Origin: a virus
Reading direction: 5' to 3' (one strand)
IMG/VR virus record: IMGVR_UViG_3300026263_000179
Coordinates: 1 to 24,059 of that record
DNA length: 24,059 bases
Shown here: one piece after another, positions 1 through 5,719 of the stretch
Position numbering within the stretch: the stretch's first letter is position 1
Layout: every line of letters begins with the position of its first letter
Made by a program: the position numbers and the translations under genes
The notes under the pieces: model-generated
What the model saw: only the letters and a program-made list of their open reading frames with translations
The model's database searches: none
What the model was told of the DNA's origin: nothing

Positions 1-315
1 TTGATATTATTATACACAACTTCGGCGAGTGCAATCAGCAAACTCTTAATGTATCATAATCCTTATTGTTCTTATTGCGTTAAGTTTATTAAAGAAGTCG
101 CAATAGATTTTAAGCACGATAAAGTAGATTTAAGAATAGTAGTCAGAAATGAAGAACCTTTTTGGTTTACTATGGCAATTAACGAAAATAGAATTAAACC
201 TATAAGAGGTACACCTACTTTTATACTATGGGATGGTGAGAACGAAATAGCACGACTCGTTGGTTATTCAAGTAAAGAAAGTTTTTATAATAGATTGGAT
301 GAAATATTGAAATGA
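1..315 (+). CDS. Thioredoxin-fold protein, 5' end cut by window edge
   Basis: The frame is open from the first base, so the true start may lie upstream. The visible part holds a thioredoxin-type redox motif C-S-Y-C (residues 23 and 26 counted from base 1) after a beta strand, and a G-T-P-T-F segment (Pro72) in the place of the family's cis-proline. The residues before the first strand end in an A-S-A-like sequence. This could be the end of a signal peptide, which would make it a periplasmic thiol-disulfide protein like the SoxW-type thioredoxins; that part is inference. It overlaps the next gene by ATGA, so it is translated with the metabolic block that follows. A dithiol reductase fits beside Fe-S and tetrapyrrole genes, but the substrate is unknown. 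The TTG at base 1 could also be the real start. Confidence 0.8.
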   Translation: MILLYTTSASAISKLLMYHNPYCSYCVKFIKEVAIDFKHDKVDLRIVVRNEEPFWFTMAINENRIKPIRGTPTFILWDGENEIARLVGYSSKESFYNRLDEILK

Positions 316-857
316 AGAATGTAGAGTTATATAAACAATATCATAATAAGCATAAAGAATATGGTAATGGTGGAGCATTAAAATTTTACTTGAACCACAT
401 CGTGGATCTCGTTAAAGATACAAAAGCAAAATCAATATTAGATTATGGTTGTGGTAAAGCAGAAGGTTATCTAAAACATAATCATCACAAACATTGGGGT
501 ATACTACCCGAGTTGTATGACCCAGCAGTTGTACCATTTACTAGATTGCCCGAAGGCACCTATGATGGTGTTATATCGTTTGATGTATTAGAACATATAC
601 CAGAAGAAGAAATTGCTGAAACACTTAAAACAATAATTGACAAAGCAAACAAATTTGTTTTTCTAGGTATTGCTACTGATCCTTCTAAAACGATATTAGC
701 AAATGGAGAGAATGCACATTGCACAATTAAACCACTTGAATGGTGGGTAGAACAAGTTAATAAAATTGAAAAGAAAGTATATACACATATACTAACTACT
801 GGAAAATATGAAGGTTATAAAATATTAAACGATGATTTATATTTTAAAATGATATGA
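312..857 (+). CDS. Class I SAM-dependent methyltransferase
   Basis: This 181-residue protein carries the SAM-binding glycine motif I-L-D-Y-G-C-G (residues 42-48) and the post-motif stretch Y-D-G-V-I-S-F-D-V-L-E-H-I-P (84-97), which are hallmarks of the Methyltransf_11/23-like class I fold. The length is that of a bare catalytic domain with no target-recognition domain, so a small molecule or protein is a more likely substrate than DNA. The substrate cannot be read from the sequence. It starts inside the stop of the thioredoxin-like gene (ATGA) and its own stop overlaps the hemB-like start in the same way, so all three are translationally coupled. Its place directly before a porphobilinogen synthase is suggestive, but I see no resemblance to known tetrapyrrole methylases. 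Confidence 0.82.
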   Translation: MKNVELYKQYHNKHKEYGNGGALKFYLNHIVDLVKDTKAKSILDYGCGKAEGYLKHNHHKHWGILPELYDPAVVPFTRLPEGTYDGVISFDVLEHIPEEEIAETLKTIIDKANKFVFLGIATDPSKTILANGENAHCTIKPLEWWVEQVNKIEKKVYTHILTTGKYEGYKILNDDLYFKMI

Positions 858-1714
858 GATTAATACAACCTATATTCGCTGGAACACAAACTAAAGAAAC
901 TGGTCTTGGAGAACATAATAAAATATACAATGCTTGGAAAGAAGCAGGTGAGAGAGTAAAGAAAGATATTGATTTAGGCGTTAAAGAGTTTCTATTGTTT
1001 TATATACCTGAATTTAAGTTAGGTGAAAAATCATCTGGTTGGAGAGAAGGTGAAGGTATTGATGAACATAAGTTTGACCAAGTGTGTGTTACCGCTGCTA
1101 GTCTTTCACAAATTATACAACCTCAATGTAGATTGATTGTAGATTTATGTTTATGTCCTTATACGCCTGATGGTCATTGTAATATTACAGGCAACCAAGA
1201 ATTAACAGACCGTTATCTTAAAGAAATGGCAAAAGGTATTTACAATGCTTCTGGTGCTACAATAGCGCCAAGTGATTGTGGAGAGAATACGGTTAAGAAT
1301 ATTAAATCTTTAAAAGATGGTAATATAGAAGTGATGAGTTATAGTACAAAATTTCGTTCTAGTTTCTATGTTGGTTGGAGAGATACATTAGGAATTAAAC
1401 CAGGTATACATAGACCATATCAATTAGATGTAGAAACTAAAAAAGGTGATATACTTGCAAGAGCAGTTAAGTATAGAGAAGATGGTGCTGATGAATTACT
1501 AATTAAACCTGGTATGACAAGTATAGATTTAATTAGTGATATAAAACATTTTAATTATAATACTCCTGTTGGTGTATATCAAACAAGTGGCGAATGGTTA
1601 GGTATTCATACAGAAGATAATTTAAAAGAAACATATCAAGTATTCAAAAGAGCAGGCGCTGACTTTATGATAAGCTACGGTGCTAGGAACTTGATAAATA
1701 TTATAGATGAATAA
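854..1714 (+). CDS. hemB: Porphobilinogen synthase (delta-aminolevulinic acid dehydratase), phage-borne short form
   Basis: HemB condenses two 5-aminolevulinate molecules to porphobilinogen, the first common step to heme, siroheme and B12 rings. The family signatures are clear: the metal-binding D-L-C-L-C-x-Y-T-x-D-G-H-C run (Cys99, Cys101, Cys109); the first Schiff-base lysine in M-S-Y-S-T-K (Lys166); F-Y-x-x-W-R-D (Arg176); H-R-P-Y-Q (Arg187, Gln190); the second Schiff-base lysine in L-L-I-K-P-G (Lys218); Y-Q-T-S-G-E (242-247); and a late tyrosine in I-S-Y-G-A-R (Tyr275). All the catalytic residues I know for the family are therefore present. At 286 residues it is shorter than the usual 320-340. 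It begins at the first barrel strand (L-I-Q-P-I-F), so the N-terminal arm that links subunits in octamers is missing. The ATGA overlap with the preceding stop fixes the start, so this is not a truncated reading. It is probably active, but with altered assembly. Confidence 0.92.
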   Translation: MRLIQPIFAGTQTKETGLGEHNKIYNAWKEAGERVKKDIDLGVKEFLLFYIPEFKLGEKSSGWREGEGIDEHKFDQVCVTAASLSQIIQPQCRLIVDLCLCPYTPDGHCNITGNQELTDRYLKEMAKGIYNASGATIAPSDCGENTVKNIKSLKDGNIEVMSYSTKFRSSFYVGWRDTLGIKPGIHRPYQLDVETKKGDILARAVKYREDGADELLIKPGMTSIDLISDIKHFNYNTPVGVYQTSGEWLGIHTEDNLKETYQVFKRAGADFMISYGARNLINIIDE

Positions 1715-1895
1715 GAAATTAAATGATTTGGTATTATTACTTCAACTGATTGTTATAATGTTTTTAGCTTATACAATCTGGCAACTACAAATTGATGTAT
1801 CAATTTTATATAATATGTTAATTGAGTTAGAAGAATTAATATTAGATACTAGCGAAGATATGGGCGATGTATTAGACAATGGTTGGAATGCGTAA
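1707..1895 (+). CDS. Small single-pass membrane protein
   Basis: This 62-residue protein has one strongly hydrophobic segment (about residues 8-28) followed by an acidic, leucine-rich tail likely to be helical. It starts eight bases before the hemB-like stop and its own stop forms TAATG with the next start, so it belongs to the same coupled operon. The very short charged N-terminus (M-N-K-K) suggests insertion with the tail outside, but topology is uncertain. I do not recognise a family. Holin-like or envelope-modifying roles are possible but unsupported. Confidence 0.6.
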   Translation: MNKKLNDLVLLLQLIVIMFLAYTIWQLQIDVSILYNMLIELEELILDTSEDMGDVLDNGWNA

Positions 1896-2179
1896 TGTGG
1901 AAAGTATTTGCTATATTTTGTGTTCTATTACCAGGTGGGGAATGTGAAAAGAAATATGAATTACCAGAAACCATTTATAATACTAAAGAAGAATGTTTAA
2001 TCAAAGCACAATGGAAAGCAGACCAAATGATTAAATTTATAGAAGAAAGTGGTTCTGCATTATCTTTCAATATCGGTTGTGAAAAACAGAAAGTTGGAAA
2101 TAGTCCAGGCCTAAATAATAAAGATGACAAACTTAATTACAATAACAGAAAACGCAAACCAACATCTAACCGAGCTTAG
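1895..2179 (+). CDS. Small cysteine-containing secreted or membrane-anchored protein
   Basis: I chose the start at 1895 because it forms a TAATG overlap with the preceding stop; an in-frame ATG at 1883 would add four residues. The protein is 94 residues. A short hydrophobic N-terminus (M-W-K-V-F-A-I-F-C-V-L-L-P) looks like a signal peptide. The mature part has three more cysteines (G-E-C-E, E-E-C-L, I-G-C-E). The last 20 or so residues are Asn/Lys/Arg-rich and are encoded by the same DNA as the start of the IscA-like gene in another frame, a 56-base overlap. That tail looks like extension after loss of an earlier stop. The family is not recognised. Confidence 0.55.
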   Translation: MWKVFAIFCVLLPGGECEKKYELPETIYNTKEECLIKAQWKADQMIKFIEESGSALSFNIGCEKQKVGNSPGLNNKDDKLNYNNRKRKPTSNRA

Positions 2180-2450
2180 CAAAGAACATAATAAGAAGTA
2201 TGTTAGACTAGAGGTTAAAGGTGGTGGTTGTGCTGGTTTTAAATATGAGTGGTCATTTGAAGATAATAAAGATGACAATGATGAAGTATTAAAATATGAA
2301 AACTTTACATTGTTAATAGATAAGTCTAGCATATTAATGTTAGCAGGAATGACGGTAGAATATCGTAAAGAGATATTTGGTTCATTTTTAGAATTAAAAA
2401 ATCCAAACGCTACAAGCACTTGTGGTTGTGGAGAAAGTTTTGGAGCATAG
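2124..2450 (+). CDS. A-type Fe-S cluster carrier (IscA/ErpA/HesB-like)
   Basis: This 108-residue protein matches the A-type carrier family in length, in its opening (L-I-T-I-T-E-N-A) and above all in its three cluster-ligating cysteines: Cys36 in G-G-G-C-A-G-F, and Cys100 and Cys102 in C-G-C-G near the end. The spacing is almost exactly that of E. coli IscA (35, 99, 101). Such proteins accept Fe-S clusters or iron and pass them to apo-enzymes in the cytoplasm. Its start lies within the end of the preceding gene. An Nfu-type scaffold lies about 1 kb downstream in the same operon, so the phage carries two successive steps of cluster trafficking. Which target they serve is unknown; phage Fe-S enzymes, including the radical SAM protein at 22114-23148, are plausible clients. 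Confidence 0.92.
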   Translation: MTNLITITENANQHLTELSKEHNKKYVRLEVKGGGCAGFKYEWSFEDNKDDNDEVLKYENFTLLIDKSSILMLAGMTVEYRKEIFGSFLELKNPNATSTCGCGESFGA

Positions 2451-2459
2451 AAAGATATA

Positions 2460-2702
2460 ATGACTGAACAAGAATTACAATTATTTGATAATGCTGAAAT
2501 CAATCTACCTTTAGATAAAGATTATGAGTATCAAATGAATTTGTTAAAGAAACAATTACAAATGATATTAGATGACGAAAGAGGTGATTTAGATTTGTGT
2601 AAAAAGATTGAAGTATTGACTATTGAAAATAAGATACTAAAAGAAAAGAATAAGTTTTTAAACGATACAATAAAAGACATTGGCATATTGACAAAAGAAT
2701 AA
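2460..2702 (+). CDS. Small coiled-coil protein of unknown function
   Basis: This 80-residue protein is acidic at the front. From about residue 22 it is a run of Leu/Ile/Lys/Glu heptad-like sequence (K-I-E-V-L-T-I-E-N-K-I-L-K-E-K-N), which predicts a coiled coil. No catalytic motif is visible and I recognise no family. It begins nine bases after the IscA-like stop and lies between two Fe-related genes, but nothing in it points to iron. Confidence 0.6.
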   Translation: MTEQELQLFDNAEINLPLDKDYEYQMNLLKKQLQMILDDERGDLDLCKKIEVLTIENKILKEKNKFLNDTIKDIGILTKE

Positions 2703-2722
2703 TAAACTGATAGAGTAATATT

Positions 2723-3472
2723 ATGACAAAATTTAGAGAAGAAACAATCATACCTCAAATGGTACATCCAGATATAAATGGAGAAGTACTATACCCATTT
2801 GGTCCACCAATCTATCGTTGTGAAATGGATACAAACATAATTGATATGTTGATTGAAGAAGGACAACGAACAAGAAACGATAAAGATAAAGACCATAGAC
2901 CTAAACTTGCAGGTAATATGAAAAAAGGAACTAGTATTCAATATCCTGCAGGACCTAATAACGATATTAGAAATAAAGCTGATAAAGCAATAGTACAAAA
3001 AGTTTTTGAATTTTTTGAAATACTACAATCTAATAATGGACCTCAATGGCCTAATGTACAAAAAACGATGATGGGACAATCTGGTGGTATGGGTGCATTA
3101 AGATTACAACAACTATGGATAAACTTTCAACACGCAGGTGACTTTAATCCAGTACACGACCACGGTGGTTTGTTTAGCTTTGTTATGTATGGAGAAATAG
3201 ATGATGAAATATTTGAAAAGGATATTCCTATTAGCAATAGTCAACACGCAGGTCAAATAGTATTTCAATATGGAGAAAGAATAACAGATTTACAAAGTAA
3301 TAGTTTTTCTATTAAACCATATAAAGGATTAATGTTTGTTTTTCCTGCTGGTTTAAATCATTATGTACCACCATATTATAAAGACTTTGAGAGAATAAGT
3401 ATAAGTGGTAATTATGTATTAGAACAAGTGGACCAATCAAAAATGAAAAATATGAAGTTAGATATAAAATGA
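2723..3472 (+). CDS. 2OG-Fe(II) dioxygenase superfamily protein
   Basis: This 249-residue protein has the double-stranded beta-helix pattern of the phage and marine 2OG-Fe(II) oxygenases (2OG-FeII_Oxy_5-like). The key segment is N-P-V-H-D-H-G-G-L-F-S-F-V (residues 142-154), with His145 and His147 as candidate iron ligands. It is followed by P-A-G-L-N-H (His213) and by R-I-S-I-S-G-N (Arg224, likely 2OG carboxylate anchor). Members hydroxylate proteins or small molecules using 2-oxoglutarate and O2; the substrate here is unknown. Its ATGA overlap with the Nfu-like gene ties it to the Fe-S block. Similar genes are common in T4-like marine phages. Confidence 0.82.
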   Translation: MTKFREETIIPQMVHPDINGEVLYPFGPPIYRCEMDTNIIDMLIEEGQRTRNDKDKDHRPKLAGNMKKGTSIQYPAGPNNDIRNKADKAIVQKVFEFFEILQSNNGPQWPNVQKTMMGQSGGMGALRLQQLWINFQHAGDFNPVHDHGGLFSFVMYGEIDDEIFEKDIPISNSQHAGQIVFQYGERITDLQSNSFSIKPYKGLMFVFPAGLNHYVPPYYKDFERISISGNYVLEQVDQSKMKNMKLDIK

Positions 3473-3762
3473 TAGAAGATAGAACAGAAGAAGAAATAAT
3501 AAAAAATATAAAACATATATTAGATGAGAAAGTAGCTCCATCAGTTGCCGCTCACAAAGGCAAGATTAATTTTATCTCATATAAAGATGGAGTATTAAAA
3601 TTACAGATGGCAGGTTCTTGTAGTGGGTGTCGTATGTCTCAATTAACTTTGAAACAAGGTGTTGAGAGTATGATGAGACACTATGTACCTGAAGTTCAGG
3701 CCATAGAGTCTGAAGATGATAAGAGTGCTAAAGACCAAGGATATACACCTTGGGCAGTTTAA
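3469..3762 (+). CDS. Nfu-type Fe-S scaffold/carrier (NifU C-terminal domain)
   Basis: This 97-residue protein is a stand-alone NifU C-terminal domain. An N-terminal helix (E-E-I-I-K-N-I-K-H-I-L) is followed by two strands, the second being G-V-L-K-L-Q-M-A-G-S, and then the cluster-binding C-S-G-C (Cys51, Cys54) and the helix M-S-Q-L-T-L-K-Q-G-V-E. This is the signature of NfuA-type proteins, which form dimers that hold a [4Fe-4S] cluster between two CxxC motifs and deliver it to apo-enzymes. The degenerate A-type N-terminal domain of bacterial NfuA is absent, but the IscA-like protein encoded upstream could supply that function in trans (inference). It is the last gene of the block; its stop is directly adjacent to the stop of the convergent minus-strand cassette. 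Confidence 0.92.
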   Translation: MIEDRTEEEIIKNIKHILDEKVAPSVAAHKGKINFISYKDGVLKLQMAGSCSGCRMSQLTLKQGVESMMRHYVPEVQAIESEDDKSAKDQGYTPWAV

Positions 3763-3969
3763 TTATTTCTGTTCTTTATACATTTCTTGCGAATACAAAG
3801 ATAATATAAACATAGTTATTCCTAACAATGTAAATACACCACACGCCAACCAATCATTATTCATTGGTATGCCTTTATATCCACCATCTATTGCACCAGC
3901 GGCAGCAACTAAACATAGTGTACCTCCTACTGACAATGCGATAGTCATATATTCTATTAGTTTTTTCAT
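3763..3969 (-). CDS. Small two-pass membrane protein
   Basis: This 68-residue protein has two hydrophobic segments (about residues 8-26 and 40-60) separated by a short polar loop (G-G-Y-K-G-I-P-M-N-N-D-W). A good ribosome-binding site, AAGGAGA, precedes the ATG at 3969. It is the last gene of the four-gene minus-strand cassette, and its stop abuts the stop of the plus-strand Nfu gene with no room for a terminator. The longer frame on the opposite strand here lacks a ribosome-binding site and is not credible. The function is unknown; the size and topology would also suit a holin or superinfection-exclusion protein, but nothing decides this. Confidence 0.62.
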   Translation of the reverse strand: MKKLIEYMTIALSVGGTLCLVAAAGAIDGGYKGIPMNNDWLACGVFTLLGITMFILSLYSQEMYKEQK

Positions 3970-3991
3970 AATGTTCTCCTTATTGTTATTA

Positions 3992-4246
3992 TTAAGCCGC
4001 CTCTAACATTCTCATAGGTACTCTATAAGTTGTCATCTTACATTTAACTAAACAATTTGACCTCATCATTTTAGTAATGACGCCAGGTGTCTTTTTAGTT
4101 TTTTGTACGATATTGACATTTGAGCCAACTTTAAGTGTTGATTTAACCTTAACAGCAATTAAATCATTAATATAGTCTTTTGTTAAGTTTAAGTCCGAAA
4201 CATTAAGACTAGATAATTGTTTATTCAGTTCAGTTAATAGTATCAT
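3992..4246 (-). CDS. Unknown small protein with beta-rich C-terminal half
   Basis: This 84-residue protein has a helical front (residues 1-32) and a basic, beta-rich back half (V-G-S-N-V-N-I-V-Q-K-T; T-P-G-V-I-T-K-M) reminiscent of small SH3/KOW-like barrels. A ribosome-binding site (AAAGGA) lies just upstream of the ATG at 4246. It is the third gene of the minus-strand cassette. The charge and fold guess would suit a nucleic-acid or ribosome-binding host-takeover protein, but this is only inference. Confidence 0.58.
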   Translation of the reverse strand: MILLTELNKQLSSLNVSDLNLTKDYINDLIAVKVKSTLKVGSNVNIVQKTKKTPGVITKMMRSNCLVKCKMTTYRVPMRMLEAA

Positions 4247-4256
4247 AGTGTCCTTT

Positions 4257-4613
4257 CTATTTTAAGTACAATGGACCAGTCCATTGAATTGAGTAATTAC
4301 CATTTAATACATTTCCTCTAGCTTGATTTAGAGCAGGTGCTCTCCAACCAGCAGGTTTCAATATATCGCCTGATTTAAAATGTTTAAAGTCTTCTTTTAC
4401 GATAAAACATTTAACAGAACCGCCATTAGTTATCTTAATATACTTCTGACCTCCTGAAACGGTAAATCCATTTTTGTATTCATTATACATATTATCTCTT
4501 ACAACATCAACTTTATTATGTCTATTAAAACCACCATAGTCTTCAACCATAGCGTCTATCATAAACTTAATACCTTCATCTATGTTTTTTGCTGTTTTAT
4601 TTACTTGTATCAT
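4257..4613 (-). CDS. Unknown protein, possible early phage protein
   Basis: This 118-residue soluble-looking protein has an acidic N-terminal helix (N-I-D-E-G-I-K-F-M-I-D-A-M-V-E-D-Y), then a basic region and a beta-rich C-terminus ending in Q-W-T-G-P-L-Y-L-K. The segment Y-I-K-I-T-N-G-G-S-V-K-C-F-I-V is likely two strands. The gene starts in a TAATG-type one-base overlap with the preceding stop and has GGGAGA upstream of the ATG. I recognise no family. Confidence 0.58.
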   Translation of the reverse strand: MIQVNKTAKNIDEGIKFMIDAMVEDYGGFNRHNKVDVVRDNMYNEYKNGFTVSGGQKYIKITNGGSVKCFIVKEDFKHFKSGDILKPAGWRAPALNQARGNVLNGNYSIQWTGPLYLK

Positions 4614-4939
4614 TATTTTCTCCCTTTGTTGTTATACCAAATTGTATCATAAGAAGGAATCACATTTTTATCGCCAATTTTAAATGCGTTTCTAGTGTAC
4701 ATAGGTCCTCTAATTGAAAAACTAGCTTTTTCCCAATCATTTAAGTACTTACTAGCATTTACATACTTCTCAAAACTATTTTGAGCAGTTTTAAGAGACT
4801 TAAAAGGTCCTTTGTGGTCTGTTATATTTTCTAAACCATCAATTCCCATATGTAATTCAGAAACATAAAAATATTTCTTTTCTAGGAACCAATTTTCTTC
4901 TTTTTTTTCTTTTATCATCATTTTTTTGTTCATATACAT
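4613..4939 (-). CDS. Unknown lysine-rich protein, first gene of the minus-strand cassette
   Basis: This is a protein of up to 108 residues, with a Lys-rich N-terminus and an aromatic-rich body; the segment F-K-S-L-K-T-A-Q-N-S-F-E-K-Y-V resembles small phage proteins that handle time-series-like repeats, but no family is recognised. A sigma70-type promoter ends only four bases upstream of the first ATG. Its predicted transcript would begin at about 4936-4937, inside that codon. The true start is therefore probably a later in-frame ATG (4933, or 4921/4918), translated from a very short or absent leader. No ribosome-binding site is visible before any of these candidates. Confidence 0.58.
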   Translation of the reverse strand: MYMNKKMMIKEKKEENWFLEKKYFYVSELHMGIDGLENITDHKGPFKSLKTAQNSFEKYVNASKYLNDWEKASFSIRGPMYTRNAFKIGDKNVIPSYDTIWYNNKGRK

Positions 4940-4942
4940 ACT

Positions 4943-4971
4943 ATATTACCTTAAATCCAAACAAATGTCAA
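4943..4971 (-). promoter_or_regulatory. Sigma70-type promoter for the minus-strand cassette
   Basis: On the minus strand a perfect -35 box TTGACA (4971-4966) is followed, after exactly 17 bases, by TAATAT (4948-4943), one mismatch from the consensus TATAAT. The box lies immediately upstream of the first minus-strand gene. It suggests reading by unmodified host RNA polymerase early in infection, in contrast to the T4-type late promoters on the plus strand. Confidence 0.75.
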
Positions 4972-4978
4972 GTAAAAA

Positions 4979-5188
4979 ATGAGCAAAATCCAAAAAAAAT
5001 CAATAAAATCAATAGTTTTTTTACTATTTGTTCTCTTTTTGTTCTATGGATGTGCCAGAAATGTGCATAATTGCAAGTTTTTTCCCGAATTGAGTGAATC
5101 TGGTGATGTTGATTCGATTTCTAAAGAAAATTTACTAAAATCTTTAAATGAAGCAAGAAAAACTTTGCAATTCAAATGTAATTTTTAA
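4979..5188 (+). CDS. Small putative lipoprotein
   Basis: This 69-residue protein has a basic N-terminus (M-S-K-I-Q-K-K-S-I-K), a hydrophobic core (about residues 11-23) and a G-C at 24-25 in the context L-F-Y-G-C, which could be a lipobox. The Tyr at -2 is unusual, so the call is tentative. The mature peptide of about 45 residues would be acidic and then helical, with two further cysteines. The gene is divergent from the minus-strand cassette with only 39 bases between them. A tiny phage lipoprotein could be an outer-membrane spanin or an exclusion factor, but no inner-membrane spanin partner is evident here. Confidence 0.5.
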   Translation: MSKIQKKSIKSIVFLLFVLFLFYGCARNVHNCKFFPELSESGDVDSISKENLLKSLNEARKTLQFKCNF

Positions 5189-5195
5189 AAAAAAT

Positions 5196-5203
5196 AATAA
5201 ATA
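5196..5203 (+). promoter_or_regulatory. Candidate T4-type late promoter (AATAAATA)
   Basis: AATAAATA matches the T4 late -10 consensus TATAAATA at seven of eight bases. It lies about 22 bases upstream of the ATG at 5226, with a ribosome-binding site (GAGAGGA) between. The setting is AT-rich, so chance is possible, but the position in front of the first clearly structural gene block is what would be expected. Confidence 0.45.
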
Positions 5204-5225
5204 TAGTAAAAAGAGAGGAAAAATA

Positions 5226-5435
5226 ATGGAAGGCGAATTTAAAGTAAGAATTAAAAATAGAATTTTTACATATAACAACACAAATGATATTCCAAACGAA
5301 ATTGGAGCAGTAATTTCATTTAAACCTGATTATCCAGAACCTCCTCATACTGAAGAACAACATAATTACATATCAACCTTTGAAAGTAAATTAAAACAAT
5401 TAATGGAGAGAGAATGCCTGCGGTTACGAGGATAG
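5226..5435 (+). CDS. Unknown small protein upstream of the PAAR gene
   Basis: This 69-residue protein begins at an ATG preceded by GAGAGGA at good spacing. A longer in-frame reading from 5148 would overlap the lipoprotein gene and has no ribosome-binding site, so I reject it. The N-terminal half looks like two beta strands (F-K-V-R-I-K-N-R-I-F-T-Y) and the C-terminal half like a helix (Y-I-S-T-F-E-S-K-L-K-Q-L-M). It overlaps the PAAR start by 22 bases, so it is likely part of the late structural transcript. I recognise no family. Confidence 0.6.
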   Translation: MEGEFKVRIKNRIFTYNNTNDIPNEIGAVISFKPDYPEPPHTEEQHNYISTFESKLKQLMERECLRLRG

Positions 5436-5701
5436 GAGACGCTGATGTTACCCATTGTTCTGGTATGACTAGAGCAGTAGGTAGTGCAAATGTATTTTGC
5501 AACGGTATTGCTGTTAGTAGACAAGGTGATGTTAATACAGGACACAAATATCCAGGTGTACCTTGTCCATCACACGCTCAACCAATAGCAGTAGGTTCAA
5601 CTACCGTATTTGTTAATGGTGTAGGTTGTGGAAGAATAGGTGACGCAATATCAGGATGTACTTCTGTGGCAGCAGGAAGTCCTAATGTGTTTGCTGGTTA
5701 G
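5414..5701 (+). CDS. PAAR-motif tail spike tip protein
   Basis: This 95-residue protein has the repeating glycine-rich beta pattern of PAAR proteins (R-I-G-D-A near the front, G-S-A-N-V-F-C-N-G, G-S-T-T-V-F-V-N-G, G-R-I-G-D-A-I-S-G-C, G-S-P-N-V-F-A-G). PAAR proteins form the pointed cone that caps the central spike of contractile tails; the T4 equivalent is gp5.4. In known members a metal ion near the tip is held by three His and one Cys. This protein has exactly three His (14, 44, 54) and a Cys at 82 in the usual place, plus Cys15, 29, 51 and 72, which is more cysteine than usual. An internal ribosome-binding site (GGAGAGAGA) precedes the ATG. It lies just before the baseplate genes, as in other T4-like phages. 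Confidence 0.92.
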   Translation: MPAVTRIGDADVTHCSGMTRAVGSANVFCNGIAVSRQGDVNTGHKYPGVPCPSHAQPIAVGSTTVFVNGVGCGRIGDAISGCTSVAAGSPNVFAG

Positions 5702-5703
5702 TG

Positions 5704-5711
5704 TATAAATA
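5704..5711 (+). promoter_or_regulatory. T4-type late promoter (TATAAATA) before gp25
   Basis: This is an exact match to the T4 late consensus. Transcription should begin about six bases past the box, near 5717, only about three bases before the gp25 ATG at 5720. Such a transcript would be almost leaderless, so gp25 may rely on read-through mRNA, or the promoter may mainly serve the genes downstream. Confidence 0.65.
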
Positions 5712-5719
5712 TAAGTGTT

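Noticed and set aside
1693-1700. GATAAATA upstream of the small membrane protein gene as a late promoter
   Set aside because: It lies within hemB coding sequence in an AT-rich stretch, seven bases from the next ATG, and is not an exact consensus.
2111-2503. Antisense frame of 130 codons over the IscA-like gene
   Set aside because: The opposite strand encodes a clear A-type Fe-S carrier with all three cysteines; the antisense product is low-complexity.
3716-4006. Plus-strand frame of 96 codons over the minus-strand membrane protein gene
   Set aside because: It has no ribosome-binding site, overlaps the Nfu gene, and lies opposite a frame with a perfect AAGGAGA and a sensible two-helix membrane protein.
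5148-5225. N-terminal extension of the gene before PAAR
   Set aside because: It overlaps the lipoprotein gene, has no ribosome-binding site and crosses a candidate late promoter. The ATG at 5226 has a strong GAGAGGA.
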